This document shows positions 34,040 to 43,058 of a stretch of DNA of 64,000 nucleotides, in pieces (positions within the stretch are counted from its first letter, which is position 1; each line of letters opens with the position of its first letter). This stretch comes from Candidatus Gastranaerophilales bacterium (lineage in GTDB: Bacteria; Cyanobacteriota; Vampirovibrionia; Gastranaerophilales; Gastranaerophilaceae), in assembly GCA_944324945.1 (NCBI GenBank), contig CALUYE010000006.1, positions 42,912 through 106,911 on the forward strand, in the 5' to 3' direction. The translations under genes were made by a program, and so were the position numbers. The notes beneath the pieces are model-generated. The model made no database searches. It was not told where the DNA came from and was given only the letters and a program-made list of their open reading frames with translations.

Positions 34040-36811
34040 CTATTTTTTAGTCATTTTTGCAAAATCATTAATGTTTGGAGTTGTAGCGCTTGAAGCTGGT
34101 TTTTGATTTATATTCAAATCGGGTTTTTTTGATTTATCTTTTTTTATTTTCTTTTGAATAAACCATGCACCCAGTGCGCCAAGCGCTATAATACCAACAA
34201 ATGCTTTTAAATATTTATTTTTTGTCTTTTTAGCGCTCTCATTTAAAGCACCCGTAAAATTTATCGCCGTATCTTTAACTTCTTGTGCTTTAGGTTCATA
34301 ATCAAAACTCTTTAAAATAACTCCTTTTAAAGATTCCAGCGGCTCAATATTTCTTACTTGCCCCGTTAATTCCATATTGTTGCTATCAATCAACCAGGCA
34401 TTTTCTTTATACCTTTCAAGAGCAGACTTGCCAGAGTTAAATGCAGCATTTTCAAACCAGTCTATTTTTGAATTTTGCGCATTCATCATCATTTTTTTAT
34501 ACTCATCAGGTTTATTTAAAATTAAATCCATAGCATCACTTATACAAGAAGCGTTTTGCCTTCCAAGTTCCAACCTTCTTGCTTCATCAAGCGCAGCGCC
34601 TGATAAATTCTTATCCGCTCCCAAAACTTCAGGATTTACAAGATAAGCATTTTTAGTTAAAAATCCTGTTTCATTTTCAACACTTTTACCTTTTATTAAA
34701 GGTTTTATAAAATCGGGTGAACCTCCTGTGTTATTTGATATAACGGGAGTTGCCCCGGCAAAAGATTCAAGAGGGGTAATTCCGCAGGGTTCATATCTGC
34801 TTGTTATATTTGTATAATCTGCGCAGGCTACTATTCTGCTTGTAAAAAATCCGTTTAAATAACAAATGTTGCCTTTGTATTTTCCTCCTTCAAGAGAAAT
34901 AATTTCATCCATTTGTTTTTGAATTGTTTTCCAATCTCTGCTGTCGCTTTGCCATGGCCCTGCGCTAATTAAAAATTTTGCATGTTCTTTTTTAGGGGAT
35001 TCTATCTTATCATCTTTTAAAAACTGCAAAAAACCTTCAAGTGTCGTCGGGAATCCTTTTTGAGTGTCGGGTCTGCCCCAGCTGATAAATAAAACATCAC
35101 CTTTTTTATAAGGAGTGAATTCTCCCAAAACGGATGCACCTTCATTTATTGCTTTTTCACCGAAAAACAGATGATTTAGAGCGTCTTTACCTTTTTTGGA
35201 AGCATCTGCCACGGTATCAATAAACCATTTTTTATTATCCTGTTTTGCTTTAAATAATAAATCGCAATCGGCGGTAATTTCTTTTGTTAAAGGAGTAAAA
35301 CCTGCTTTTATTTCAGGGGTAAAACCGTTATCTTTACCGAAATTTCCAATAACATCCAATCCCATGCTTTTTGCAGACGACCCGTTTACGATATCAACCG
35401 TCGGAATTGAAGCAAAATCTCTTGTCAAACCTTTTGCAATTTCTCTTGTGTTATGGTTTTTCATTTCTTTGCCGTAATTTGTTGAAACAGTACCCGCACT
35501 AAAATTAAAAGGATTTTTCTTAACGCCCGCTATCGGAATTTCACATAAATTATATTCACCCGTTTCATCGATAAAATTGCCGAACAACGGTTTAAAAATA
35601 TTATCAAGCCGTTCAAATTCTTCTTTTGTTAAAATTTCCTCGGGAGAAAAACGCACATCCGTTAAATCCTGCCTTGTTGATTCTATTTTTCGAGCCATTT
35701 GTTTTACAAATTCATAATCGGAAGGATTTTTTTGCAGTTCTTCAAGATCTCTTTTAGTTCCTGTTATTCTTAAAAAATCAATAGGGTTGCGATAGTGCCC
35801 CTGATAATCACGTCCCGGGTTATGATAGCTTGAATGTGCTCTTATGCCGCGCCAATAATCATCATTTTGAGATGATTTTTCGGATATTTCAAGCAAAGAC
35901 GGGAACGCTTGTCTGTCATGGAGCCAAAAATTTCCCGGATTAAAATTGCCGAATTTTTCATCATTTAATTTAGGCATTGCATCAATTGCGGATTTTGAAA
36001 AAATGGAATATAGTGCATCATCAAAACTGCTCCCGCCATAAGCGCCCGCATAAGCGCCTTGAAGAGGAGAACCGTATGCTCTTGGGAATTTTGCAAGACC
36101 GGGTGTGTGAATAAAGTATACGGGAGGATTATTTTTTAGCCCGGCACCTGTGTTATTTAAAGAAAATACGCGGTAGGGAGTTTTAACCATACCTTCGATA
36201 TTATCATCAATTGTCTCAACAAAACCTTTAATTCCCGTATCGTTTAAAATTTTATAAGCTGCTTTTTGGGTAGGTTTTGATTTTGTAACTGCTTCATGGA
36301 TAACAAAATCTTCACCCTCTTTTAAAACGTAATCGGCAGGCACGGCTTTAAATTCATAAGCTTTTACTTTTTCAAAAACAGGATTGTTATTGGAATCTAA
36401 AACCTGTTTGCCTTGAATTATTTTCGGCTGCTGCCAAAAGACCTGTTCACCCCCTTCAATAAGAGGAGTTTTTACTTTTAAACCGCCGTTATAGTTATCA
36501 GGACAATAATAAGGAACAAATGTTCTAAAATCCATATCTCCCTTATCTTGAAAAGCAACTGCGGCTTCTCCTGCGACATTTCCAAGTCCGCCTAATTTAT
36601 ATAATTCATTTAAAATTCCCTGATATTCAGGAGCAATAGATGCCACCTGAGACATATTCTTAGTTGAATTTCCGCAAAAAACTAAAGCACGCGAATAATT
36701 ATTTGATCTGTAATTATTTACATCAAAATTATCAACCCTTGAAACATTTTTAAAAGCAGCATTATTATAAGATGCTCTTTTAATTTCACCCAAGCGAAAA
36801 TCAACCTTCAT
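34040..36811 (-). CDS. Starch/glycogen synthase-like glycosyltransferase with C-terminal membrane helix
   Basis: A 923-residue protein. The N-terminal GT5 loop YKLGGLGNVAGEA (71-83) and the C-terminal nucleotide-sugar site SRYEPCGITPLESFAGATPVI and NNTGGSPDF (about 690-720) mark a glycogen/starch synthase fold, whose known role is to use ADP-glucose to extend alpha-1,4-glucan. It is almost twice the normal length of ~480, with large inserts between the two half-sites. A hydrophobic helix at about 868-885 is followed by a basic tail, as in a tail anchor. The first ~60 residues are Asn/Ser-rich with no signal. GGGGGTG lies upstream. The product and location are inference; no other glycogen genes are nearby. 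Confidence 0.7.
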   Translation of the reverse strand: MKVDFRLGEIKRASYNNAAFKNVSRVDNFDVNNYRSNNYSRALVFCGNSTKNMSQVASIAPEYQGILNELYKLGGLGNVAGEAAVAFQDKGDMDFRTFVPYYCPDNYNGGLKVKTPLIEGGEQVFWQQPKIIQGKQVLDSNNNPVFEKVKAYEFKAVPADYVLKEGEDFVIHEAVTKSKPTQKAAYKILNDTGIKGFVETIDDNIEGMVKTPYRVFSLNNTGAGLKNNPPVYFIHTPGLAKFPRAYGSPLQGAYAGAYGGSSFDDALYSIFSKSAIDAMPKLNDEKFGNFNPGNFWLHDRQAFPSLLEISEKSSQNDDYWRGIRAHSSYHNPGRDYQGHYRNPIDFLRITGTKRDLEELQKNPSDYEFVKQMARKIESTRQDLTDVRFSPEEILTKEEFERLDNIFKPLFGNFIDETGEYNLCEIPIAGVKKNPFNFSAGTVSTNYGKEMKNHNTREIAKGLTRDFASIPTVDIVNGSSAKSMGLDVIGNFGKDNGFTPEIKAGFTPLTKEITADCDLLFKAKQDNKKWFIDTVADASKKGKDALNHLFFGEKAINEGASVLGEFTPYKKGDVLFISWGRPDTQKGFPTTLEGFLQFLKDDKIESPKKEHAKFLISAGPWQSDSRDWKTIQKQMDEIISLEGGKYKGNICYLNGFFTSRIVACADYTNITSRYEPCGITPLESFAGATPVISNNTGGSPDFIKPLIKGKSVENETGFLTKNAYLVNPEVLGADKNLSGAALDEARRLELGRQNASCISDAMDLILNKPDEYKKMMMNAQNSKIDWFENAAFNSGKSALERYKENAWLIDSNNMELTGQVRNIEPLESLKGVILKSFDYEPKAQEVKDTAINFTGALNESAKKTKNKYLKAFVGIIALGALGAWFIQKKIKKDKSKKPDLNINQKPASSATTPNINDFAKMTKK

Positions 36812-36895
36812 TAGGCACCCCCAAATATTAACAACACAATATATTCTTTATATACTAAAAATGCATTTTTTTCAAGTCTTTAAGAGAGAATCGTT

Positions 36896-36915
36896 TCTAA
36901 ATCTTAAGATTTAGA
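36896..36915. promoter_or_regulatory. Perfect 20-bp palindrome in a divergent intergenic region
   Basis: TCTAAATCTT followed directly by its reverse complement, placed between the starch-synthase-like gene (start 36811) and the NarL-type regulator (start 37053). Its position fits an operator for either gene. The protein that binds it is unknown. Confidence 0.5.
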
Positions 36916-37052
36916 TAAAAAGATGCACAACAAATGGGCTAAATTTAAATCTTGCTATTGATGAATAATTAACCCCAAAGAAGTATATTTTAAATGTAAG
37001 ATACGCAAATTGAATTAAAAGTTTATAAAAAAATATACTTTTTGGAGGGGTA

Positions 37053-37766
37053 ATGAGAAAAACAATTGACTTTAAAAGAAAGCAAAAAGTTATCGTTGTT
37101 GATGACAAGTATGAACATGCATCGGGAGTTAGAGAACTGGTTAATCTTGAAAACGATTATGAAGTTATAGCAAATGCGGGAAATGCAAATGTAGCAATTT
37201 CTTTAATTAAAAAATATCAGCCCGATATCGTTCTAATGGATATCAACATGCCCGAAATGGACGGAATTAATGCAATAGCTGAAATTCAAAAGTTAAATCT
37301 TAAAACAAGAATTATTGTTTTAACTGCTTATGATGATGCTGATTTAATTTATCGCGCTATGAAAGTAGGCGCGTGCGGTTACGTTTTAAAAACGATGGTA
37401 TCCGCTCAGTTAATCAAAGCGCTTGATGAAGTTTCAATGGGTAAAATTTATCTGCCCAATGTTTTATGTTCAAAATTCTTTGAATATTTCCAAGATTTTG
37501 AAAAGAACGGCAGCGTAAATAATGAAGATGACGGGGAGGAAAATTTACTTCATTATTTAACAAACAGGGAAGAAGAAGTGCTTTCTTTGTTGCTTGAAGG
37601 AGCTACATACAAAGATGTTGCGCGTGAATTGTTCATATCGGAAACAACCGTTAAAACTCACGTTAACAACATTTTCCAAAAACTTCAAGTTAAAGAAAAA
37701 ACTCAAGCAGTTCTTTATGCTATCAACAAAGGCTTTAAGCCAAAAGCTAAAAAGATTGCCGTATAG
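37053..37766 (+). CDS. NarL/FixJ-type response regulator
   Basis: A 237-residue regulator. The receiver has DD at 17-18, phospho-acceptor Asp63 (IVLMDINMPEMDG) and Lys113 (YVLKT). The LuxR-type helix-turn-helix spans about 168-228 (LTNREEEVLSLLLEGATYKDVARELFIS, then ETTVKTHVNNI). GGAGGGG precedes the ATG. It is followed by a terminator, then by a kinase and flagellar rod genes, so it may control flagellar assembly; this is inference from order. Confidence 0.92.
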   Translation: MRKTIDFKRKQKVIVVDDKYEHASGVRELVNLENDYEVIANAGNANVAISLIKKYQPDIVLMDINMPEMDGINAIAEIQKLNLKTRIIVLTAYDDADLIYRAMKVGACGYVLKTMVSAQLIKALDEVSMGKIYLPNVLCSKFFEYFQDFEKNGSVNNEDDGEENLLHYLTNREEEVLSLLLEGATYKDVARELFISETTVKTHVNNIFQKLQVKEKTQAVLYAINKGFKPKAKKIAV

Positions 37767-37794
37767 TTACTAAAGGGTTTTCCCCTTTAGTAAC
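37766..37794 (+). terminator. Terminator after the NarL-type regulator
   Basis: GTTACTAAAGGG and its complement around a five-base loop, followed by several T runs. It begins at the last base of the stop codon. Confidence 0.8.
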
Positions 37795-37846
37795 TTTTAA
37801 TTTTAATTTTTTAATTTAATCTGTTTTTTATGATGATGGTAAATAA

Positions 37847-39070
37847 ATGAACAAGATAAAAAATAATTTTAGCGTGTATTTTCAAAATAAGGATTTGACA
37901 ACCAACAAGCAATATTCAAAAACCGTTATTGAATCGCTTGTCAGAAGCTTTCTGGAACCGGTTGCAGCGAGCAATTCAAATGCTGTTATTTTTACACGTT
38001 TAAAAAATATTGAGAATATTGAAGGATTAATTAAAAGATTAGAATACTTAAATGATGTAACTTTAAAAGAATTCAGCGACTTTGAATTTTCAAAATTTGA
38101 CGTTGAAGAAACAGGTTTTGTTATTTTAAACTCGCCAAGATATAACTGCGCTTTTTTATTTAGAGAAGTTGAAGCAGACAGGTTTGAAATATATTTAAAA
38201 ATAAATTCAAAACTGGTCTTTGATGTTTATGAAACGCTTAAAAAGATTTTTCTTCTCGATTATGATGAAAAATTTTATAAATTCAGACCCGAGCGCAGAG
38301 AAAACGAAACAATGAACAAGGCGATTTATAACATACTTGATTTTTTTCAAGAAACAATCCTTGAAAATGAATACAATTCAAAAATTCAAGAAAATTACCG
38401 CTCCGTAAACGAAGCAAATACGACATTAAGGAATGAAATGTATCAAAATGTCAGAACTGTTGCCCATGAAATCAAAAACCAGTTGAGCATTTTAGATATC
38501 TATGCAAGAATTTTTGAAAAAAAGACACAGGATTTTGAAATAACAAAGCCTTTAAGAAAATCAATCGAACTTATAAAATCTCAAATTGAGCAATTCAAAG
38601 ATTTTGATGTTGTAAATCTTCAGGAAAAAGACGTTAAGGCGGTTATTCAGGAATCAATTAAAATGTATGCTTACATTTTAAAAGAAAAGAAAAATAAGCT
38701 TATTTTAATTGACGAAATGCCCGAGGTTACGGCAAACGCCTTTATTGACGAAGAAAAATTTCTGCTTGTGGTAAATAATATAATCAAAAACGCGCATGAT
38801 TGCACGAAAAATGACGAAATCATAATCAAATTAAGACAAAAAGGCGAAAATATCGAAATACAATTCATTAACCACGGCGAGATGATTAAAAAAGAAGATA
38901 GAAATAAAATCTTTGAAACGGGTTACACAACCAAAAAAGACGGCTGGGGGGTAGGATTGGGTGCATGTCGAAAATTTATAGGCTCCCAATTCGGCAAACT
39001 TGAATTAACAAAAAGCGACAAAAATGAAACAATATTCACTCTTATAGTTCCCCTGTCTCAGGTAAAATAA
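37847..39070 (+). CDS. Cytoplasmic sensor histidine kinase upstream of flagellar rod genes
   Basis: A 407-residue kinase without membrane helices. The first ~180 residues are an unrecognised sensor region. A short coil precedes the phospho-acceptor His207 (RTVAHEIKNQLS, the NtrB-like H-E-I-K-N form), and the ATPase domain has NNIIKNAHD and GWGVGLGACRKF in place of the common GxGLGL. It lies nine bases before flgB, so it is probably co-transcribed with flgB-flgC-fliE. This is similar in logic to the soluble FlgS kinase of epsilonproteobacteria. Its partner is probably the NarL-type regulator at 37053. Confidence 0.85.
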   Translation: MNKIKNNFSVYFQNKDLTTNKQYSKTVIESLVRSFLEPVAASNSNAVIFTRLKNIENIEGLIKRLEYLNDVTLKEFSDFEFSKFDVEETGFVILNSPRYNCAFLFREVEADRFEIYLKINSKLVFDVYETLKKIFLLDYDEKFYKFRPERRENETMNKAIYNILDFFQETILENEYNSKIQENYRSVNEANTTLRNEMYQNVRTVAHEIKNQLSILDIYARIFEKKTQDFEITKPLRKSIELIKSQIEQFKDFDVVNLQEKDVKAVIQESIKMYAYILKEKKNKLILIDEMPEVTANAFIDEEKFLLVVNNIIKNAHDCTKNDEIIIKLRQKGENIEIQFINHGEMIKKEDRNKIFETGYTTKKDGWGVGLGACRKFIGSQFGKLELTKSDKNETIFTLIVPLSQVK

Positions 39071-39078
39071 AGGAGTAT

Positions 39079-39552
39079 ATGATGGATTTAATCAACAACA
39101 GAACAAAAGAAATTGCAGGTTTAGCGCTTGACGGTTTATACGAACGCTCAAAAGCAATATCTGCGAACACCGCAAATTCTCTTACTCCGAATTATCAAAG
39201 AAAAGAAGTTTCTTTTGAGGGAAGTTTAAGAGAAATAATAAAGCGCGAAAACGAAAAAGAGCAGTTGAAAATTCAAAATTCAAACACCTATGCACAAAAC
39301 GCGCAGGAACTTTTAAAAGGTCAATCCTGCGCACAAATTGCCTTTATGAATTCACAGGTAAATGAAGGCTATAATATAGATATTCAAAATGATATGACTG
39401 ACCCTTACGATGAAAACGGAAATAACGTTAATATAGAAACGGAAATGATGGATGAAGCAAAAACAGGGATGAGATATCAGGTCATAGCTAATTTATTATC
39501 TAAATCATACAACGGCTTGTCTTCAATAATTCAAGGACAAACACAAGGATAG
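39079..39552 (+). CDS. flgB: Flagellar basal-body rod protein FlgB
   Basis: A 157-residue proximal rod protein with the FlgB/rod signature AISANTANSLTPNYQRKEVSFE near residues 27-48 (A-N-x-A-N-x-x-T-P-x-Y). The C-terminal helix (TGMRYQVIANLLSKSYNGL) is typical of rod proteins. Exported by the flagellar type III apparatus without a signal peptide. AAGGAG precedes the start. First of flgB-flgC-fliE. Confidence 0.9.
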   Translation: MMDLINNRTKEIAGLALDGLYERSKAISANTANSLTPNYQRKEVSFEGSLREIIKRENEKEQLKIQNSNTYAQNAQELLKGQSCAQIAFMNSQVNEGYNIDIQNDMTDPYDENGNNVNIETEMMDEAKTGMRYQVIANLLSKSYNGLSSIIQGQTQG

Positions 39553-39576
39553 AATTAATTTAGGGGATGATATAAA

Positions 39577-40068
39577 ATGAGCTTTAATGTTTTTGATATT
39601 GCAGCTTCAGGAATGAGCGCACAAAGAATAAAAATGGATACAATTTCATCAAACATTGCAAACGTAAACACAACAAGAAACGAATACGGCGAAAAAGAAG
39701 TTTACAGAAAAAAAGAAGTAAATTTTAAAGAAATGGCAATAAAAAGCGGATTTCAATTCCCGCAAGGCAATGTCGATGTTGAATTCGATCCGCCTGATGA
39801 ACCTTATTTAACGGGAGGCGTAACGCTTGGTGCAAACAATATTCCAAGCGGCGTTACGGTTGATTCCATAACGGATTCCGTTAATCCGACAAGAATAGTA
39901 TATGACCCGACACACCCTGACGCCAATGAGGACGGGTTTGTAGAATTACCAAACGTAAATGTTGTCGAAGAAATGGTAAACATGGTAAGTGCATCGCGCG
40001 CTTATGAGGCAAACGTTACGATTGCACAGACAACAAAAGCAATGATTCAAAGCGCAATTAATATCTAA
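39577..40068 (+). CDS. flgC: Flagellar basal-body rod protein FlgC
   Basis: A 163-residue rod protein with FDIAASGMSAQRIKMDTISS and NIANVNTTRNEYG at the N-terminus and VNVVEEMVNMVSASRAYEAN at the C-terminus, the classic FlgC ends. It assembles on FlgB in the proximal rod. It has a middle region with GVTVDSITDSVNPTRIVYDP, normal for FlgC. Confidence 0.95.
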   Translation: MSFNVFDIAASGMSAQRIKMDTISSNIANVNTTRNEYGEKEVYRKKEVNFKEMAIKSGFQFPQGNVDVEFDPPDEPYLTGGVTLGANNIPSGVTVDSITDSVNPTRIVYDPTHPDANEDGFVELPNVNVVEEMVNMVSASRAYEANVTIAQTTKAMIQSAINI

Positions 40069-40081
40069 AAAAGGATAGAAT

Positions 40082-40564
40082 ATGGGTTTAAATTTCAGCA
40101 TTAATCCTGATTTTGAAAATAATTTCAATAATTCAATAGATGAATATAATAAATCTTTTTCAAACTCTCTAAATAATACAAACATAAATCCTGTTGAACA
40201 GAGTGAATTTGATAAAATATTTAACGAAATATCAACATTAAAACAAACGCCTCTTCAGGGAGGTGCTCAGTATTTTATCGGGATGGATGCAATTAATGCG
40301 CAAAAAATAGATAACTACAATATCTCAGACACTGCAAGAATGGCAAAAGACATTCAAAACGGTTTTTCAAACGGAATAAACAGCTTAAACCAAGTTGAAA
40401 GAAAAGCTGAAGAAGACTTTGAAACATTTGCATCAGGCGGCGATATCAGCGTTCATGACGTTATGATATCCGCTCAAAAATCTACCCTTGCAATGCAGAT
40501 GGCTATTCAATTAAGAAATCAAATGATAACAGCTTATAATGAATTTAAAAACATGCAGTTTTAG
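40082..40564 (+). CDS. fliE: Flagellar hook-basal body protein FliE
   Basis: A 160-residue protein whose C-terminal helix reads GDISVHDVMISAQKSTLAMQMAIQLRN-like and ends MITAYNEFKNMQF, the FliE signature. The N-terminal ~60 residues are Asn-rich and longer than in typical 100-residue FliE. FliE joins the MS ring to the rod. fliF and the export genes do not follow, and the next gene is on the other strand with a four-base overlap of stops. Confidence 0.88.
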   Translation: MGLNFSINPDFENNFNNSIDEYNKSFSNSLNNTNINPVEQSEFDKIFNEISTLKQTPLQGGAQYFIGMDAINAQKIDNYNISDTARMAKDIQNGFSNGINSLNQVERKAEEDFETFASGGDISVHDVMISAQKSTLAMQMAIQLRNQMITAYNEFKNMQF

Positions 40565-41685
40565 TTCAATTTTATTGCTTTAGGATTTAAAGCAAGCCAT
40601 TTGTATGCATCCTGTTGTGCTTGAGGCATTTCAATGATAAATATTCCGCCGCTTTTGCCTCTTTGTGAAATCAAATGTCCGCTTTGAAATAAATCGCTCA
40701 ATGCGCGTCTTATAGTGTTCGGGCTTACGTTTAAAATTTTAGCCAGTTCTCTTATGGGGGCAATTTTGTCCCCTGTTTCATAATTTTCAATTATGTGTTT
40801 TTTTAAATGTTCAAGGGTTTTTTGCCAGGAATAAAAATAATTTTGATTTTGGGAAATCTTTTTTCTTTCCGAAGTTACATATTCGCTTTTTAAATTTTCT
40901 TTTTTTCCTAAATATACTGTCCCGTAGCGACCTCTTCTCGATAAAATAATTTTTCTTGCATTTAAAATTTTCATCGCATCGTTAATTGTTTTGATACTTA
41001 CGCTAAACATAGCGGAAAATGTAGCGTTCGGGTGAATTTTATCGCCTTGTTTGTATGTTTTTTCAATATAATTCTGAATTTTATCAACAAGCTGGTGTGT
41101 CAGAGTAAAATTTTCATCTTTGATTCCGTTTATCAATTCTTCTTTTGTTAAATGAAACTCTTTTTTATATATCCAAGCGTGCTTATTGCCTTTTAGTCGT
41201 ACTTTTTCAAGATAGCCTTCCTGGGCTAAATTCAATAAGGCAAACCTTATCGTATTTTGAGAAATATCGCTTAGGCGCGATAATTCGCGAATGCTTAAGA
41301 TGGGTTCGTTTAGTTTTATATTTGAATCAAGCACTATTTTTTTAATTTTACACTGCGCAATGTTTCCATGGTAGAGTTCATCCTGTGTTTTTATCTGGTT
41401 TGAATAAAAATCGTTAATATATGTTCCTAAAGACTGCTTGGATGAAAAATAGCCTAAATTTTTAACCTGTCTTATCGAATTTTGAATGGTAGCAGGGGAG
41501 ACCTCCAAAAAAGACGCAAGTTCTTCTTTTGGCGGTATAAAATCCCCAAAATCAGCAATACCGCAATCGATTGAATGTTTTATCCATTCAATCATCCACG
41601 AAACAATTAATTGCCCTTTTGGAATTTTACTTGATTCAAAATCAGGTTTTTTAATTTTAATATCATCAAGCGTCAAATGTTTCAT
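40561..41685 (-). CDS. GntR-like regulator with four tandem winged-helix domains
   Basis: A 374-residue protein that appears to be entirely DNA-binding modules. Four GntR-type winged helices can be traced: 24-91 (EVSPATIQNSIRQVKNLGYF), 112-175 (SDISQNTIRFALLNLAQEGY), 195-260 (FSVSIKTINDAMKILNARKI) and 285-352 (LNVSPNTIRRALSDLFQSGH). Each keeps the S-x-x-T-I-x-x-A/S-x-x-x-L recognition pattern. Normal GntR proteins have one such domain plus a ligand domain, and none is present here. The gene is convergent with fliE. Target and signal unknown. Confidence 0.75.
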   Translation of the reverse strand: MKHLTLDDIKIKKPDFESSKIPKGQLIVSWMIEWIKHSIDCGIADFGDFIPPKEELASFLEVSPATIQNSIRQVKNLGYFSSKQSLGTYINDFYSNQIKTQDELYHGNIAQCKIKKIVLDSNIKLNEPILSIRELSRLSDISQNTIRFALLNLAQEGYLEKVRLKGNKHAWIYKKEFHLTKEELINGIKDENFTLTHQLVDKIQNYIEKTYKQGDKIHPNATFSAMFSVSIKTINDAMKILNARKIILSRRGRYGTVYLGKKENLKSEYVTSERKKISQNQNYFYSWQKTLEHLKKHIIENYETGDKIAPIRELAKILNVSPNTIRRALSDLFQSGHLISQRGKSGGIFIIEMPQAQQDAYKWLALNPKAIKLN

Positions 41686-41763
41686 ACTATTTTTTATTAA
41701 AACATAAAATATAAAACTTCGCGATTTTTAAAACATTCATTTTACAATTTTTAAATAAAAAAA

Positions 41764-41784
41764 GCCTCTGAAAATTTCAGAGGC
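41764..41784 (-). terminator. Terminator downstream of nusA
   Basis: GCCTCTGAAA and its complement form the stem; on the minus strand it is followed by a seven-base T run. It ends the rimP-nusA transcript 24 bases after the nusA stop, so infB is not co-transcribed. Confidence 0.85.
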
Positions 41785-41807
41785 AATTTACATTAATAAG
41801 TTACATA

Positions 41808-43058
41808 TTATTCTTCACTGTCTTCTCTGTTCGGTTCTTCAATTTCTTGATCTTCTTCATCAATTCCCGTTTGGTTTGTTTCTTCAATTGCTTCCATTGC
41901 AATTTCATCAACGGGTTCATCTTCTTCAATATACTCTTCATTATTTACTTCTTCATCGGCATATTGATTTTCAGCCATACTTTGTTCACGGCTTTCAATT
42001 TCTCTTGCTTGAGATTCGCTCTTTATATCTATTTTCCAATTTGTTAATCTGTGAGCCAATCTGACATTTTGTCCTTCTCTGCCTATTGCAAGAGATAATT
42101 GATCATCAGGAACTATAACAAACGCTTCATGCCTGTCATCTTCATCGGCCAAAATATCAACCGATACGATTCTTGCGGGCGATAGTGCGTTAACAATATA
42201 TTCAACAGGGTCTTCGCTGTATCTTACTATATCGATTTTTTCGTTTTTAAGTTCCGAGACAATTGTTTGAATTCTTGTTCCTCTGGGCCCAATGCAGGCA
42301 CCAACGGAATCAACCGAAGGATCGTTTGACCAAACGGCAAGTTTTGTTCTAAATCCTGCTTCACGGGCTATTGATTTAATTTCAACAATACCGTCTTCGA
42401 TTTCAGGAACTTCAAGTTCAAATAATTCTCTGACAATTTCGGCATGCGCTTGAGAAACAATAACTTGAGGAAGTTTTGAAGTTTCTTTTACATCCAAAAC
42501 AAAAACTCTTATACGGTTTCCGGGTTTATAATATTCCCCGGGGATCTGTTCTCTGCTTGGCATAATAGCATCGGTCTTACCGATATTAACAATAACGGCT
42601 CTGTCTGTCCTTCTTTGGATTATACCCGTTATAAGTGTTCCTTTTTTGGATAAAAATTCGTCAAGAACCATTTTGCGCTCAGCTTCTCTTATTCTTTGGG
42701 TAATAACCTGTTTTGCGCTTTGAGCTGCTATTCTTCCAAAATTTTCAGGCGTAACTTCAATTTTAACTTCATCATCAAGCTCAACGTCTTCGTCGATTTC
42801 TTTTGCATCATTTATTGAAATTTGCGTATTTTCGTCTTCAACGTTTTCAACAACCGTTTTTGTTCTGAATACGCCGATTTCACCTGCCTGATCATCAAGA
42901 ATCGCTTCAACGTTTGGAGCATCTTTATCTTTTATGTGTTTTTTATATGCGGCAACTAAAGCATCGCACAATGAAGAAACAAGAATATCTTTTGATATTC
43001 CTTTTTCGCGCTCAAGCTGCTCTGCTGCTTCAAATAATGCAGTTCCAATCTTAATCAT
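41808..43058 (-). CDS. nusA: Transcription termination/antitermination factor NusA
   Basis: A 416-residue NusA: N-terminal RNAP-binding domain, S1 domain (GTLITGIIQRRTDRAVIVNIG and DAIMPSREQIPGE), KH1/KH2 (DSVGACIGPRGTRIQTIV; LAIGREGQNVRLAHRLTNWKI). After residue ~350 there is an acidic Glu/Asp tail of ~65 residues instead of the C-terminal repeats of E. coli NusA. It modulates pausing and intrinsic termination. The start overlaps rimP by eight bases. Confidence 0.96.
   Translation of the reverse strand: MIKIGTALFEAAEQLEREKGISKDILVSSLCDALVAAYKKHIKDKDAPNVEAILDDQAGEIGVFRTKTVVENVEDENTQISINDAKEIDEDVELDDEVKIEVTPENFGRIAAQSAKQVITQRIREAERKMVLDEFLSKKGTLITGIIQRRTDRAVIVNIGKTDAIMPSREQIPGEYYKPGNRIRVFVLDVKETSKLPQVIVSQAHAEIVRELFELEVPEIEDGIVEIKSIAREAGFRTKLAVWSNDPSVDSVGACIGPRGTRIQTIVSELKNEKIDIVRYSEDPVEYIVNALSPARIVSVDILADEDDRHEAFVIVPDDQLSLAIGREGQNVRLAHRLTNWKIDIKSESQAREIESREQSMAENQYADEEVNNEEYIEEDEPVDEIAMEAIEETNQTGIDEEDQEIEEPNREDSEE

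Noticed and set aside
36911..37108. 65-codon minus-strand frame upstream of the NarL-type regulator
   Set aside because: It runs antisense into the real regulator gene, has no start signal and reads as complement of coding DNA.
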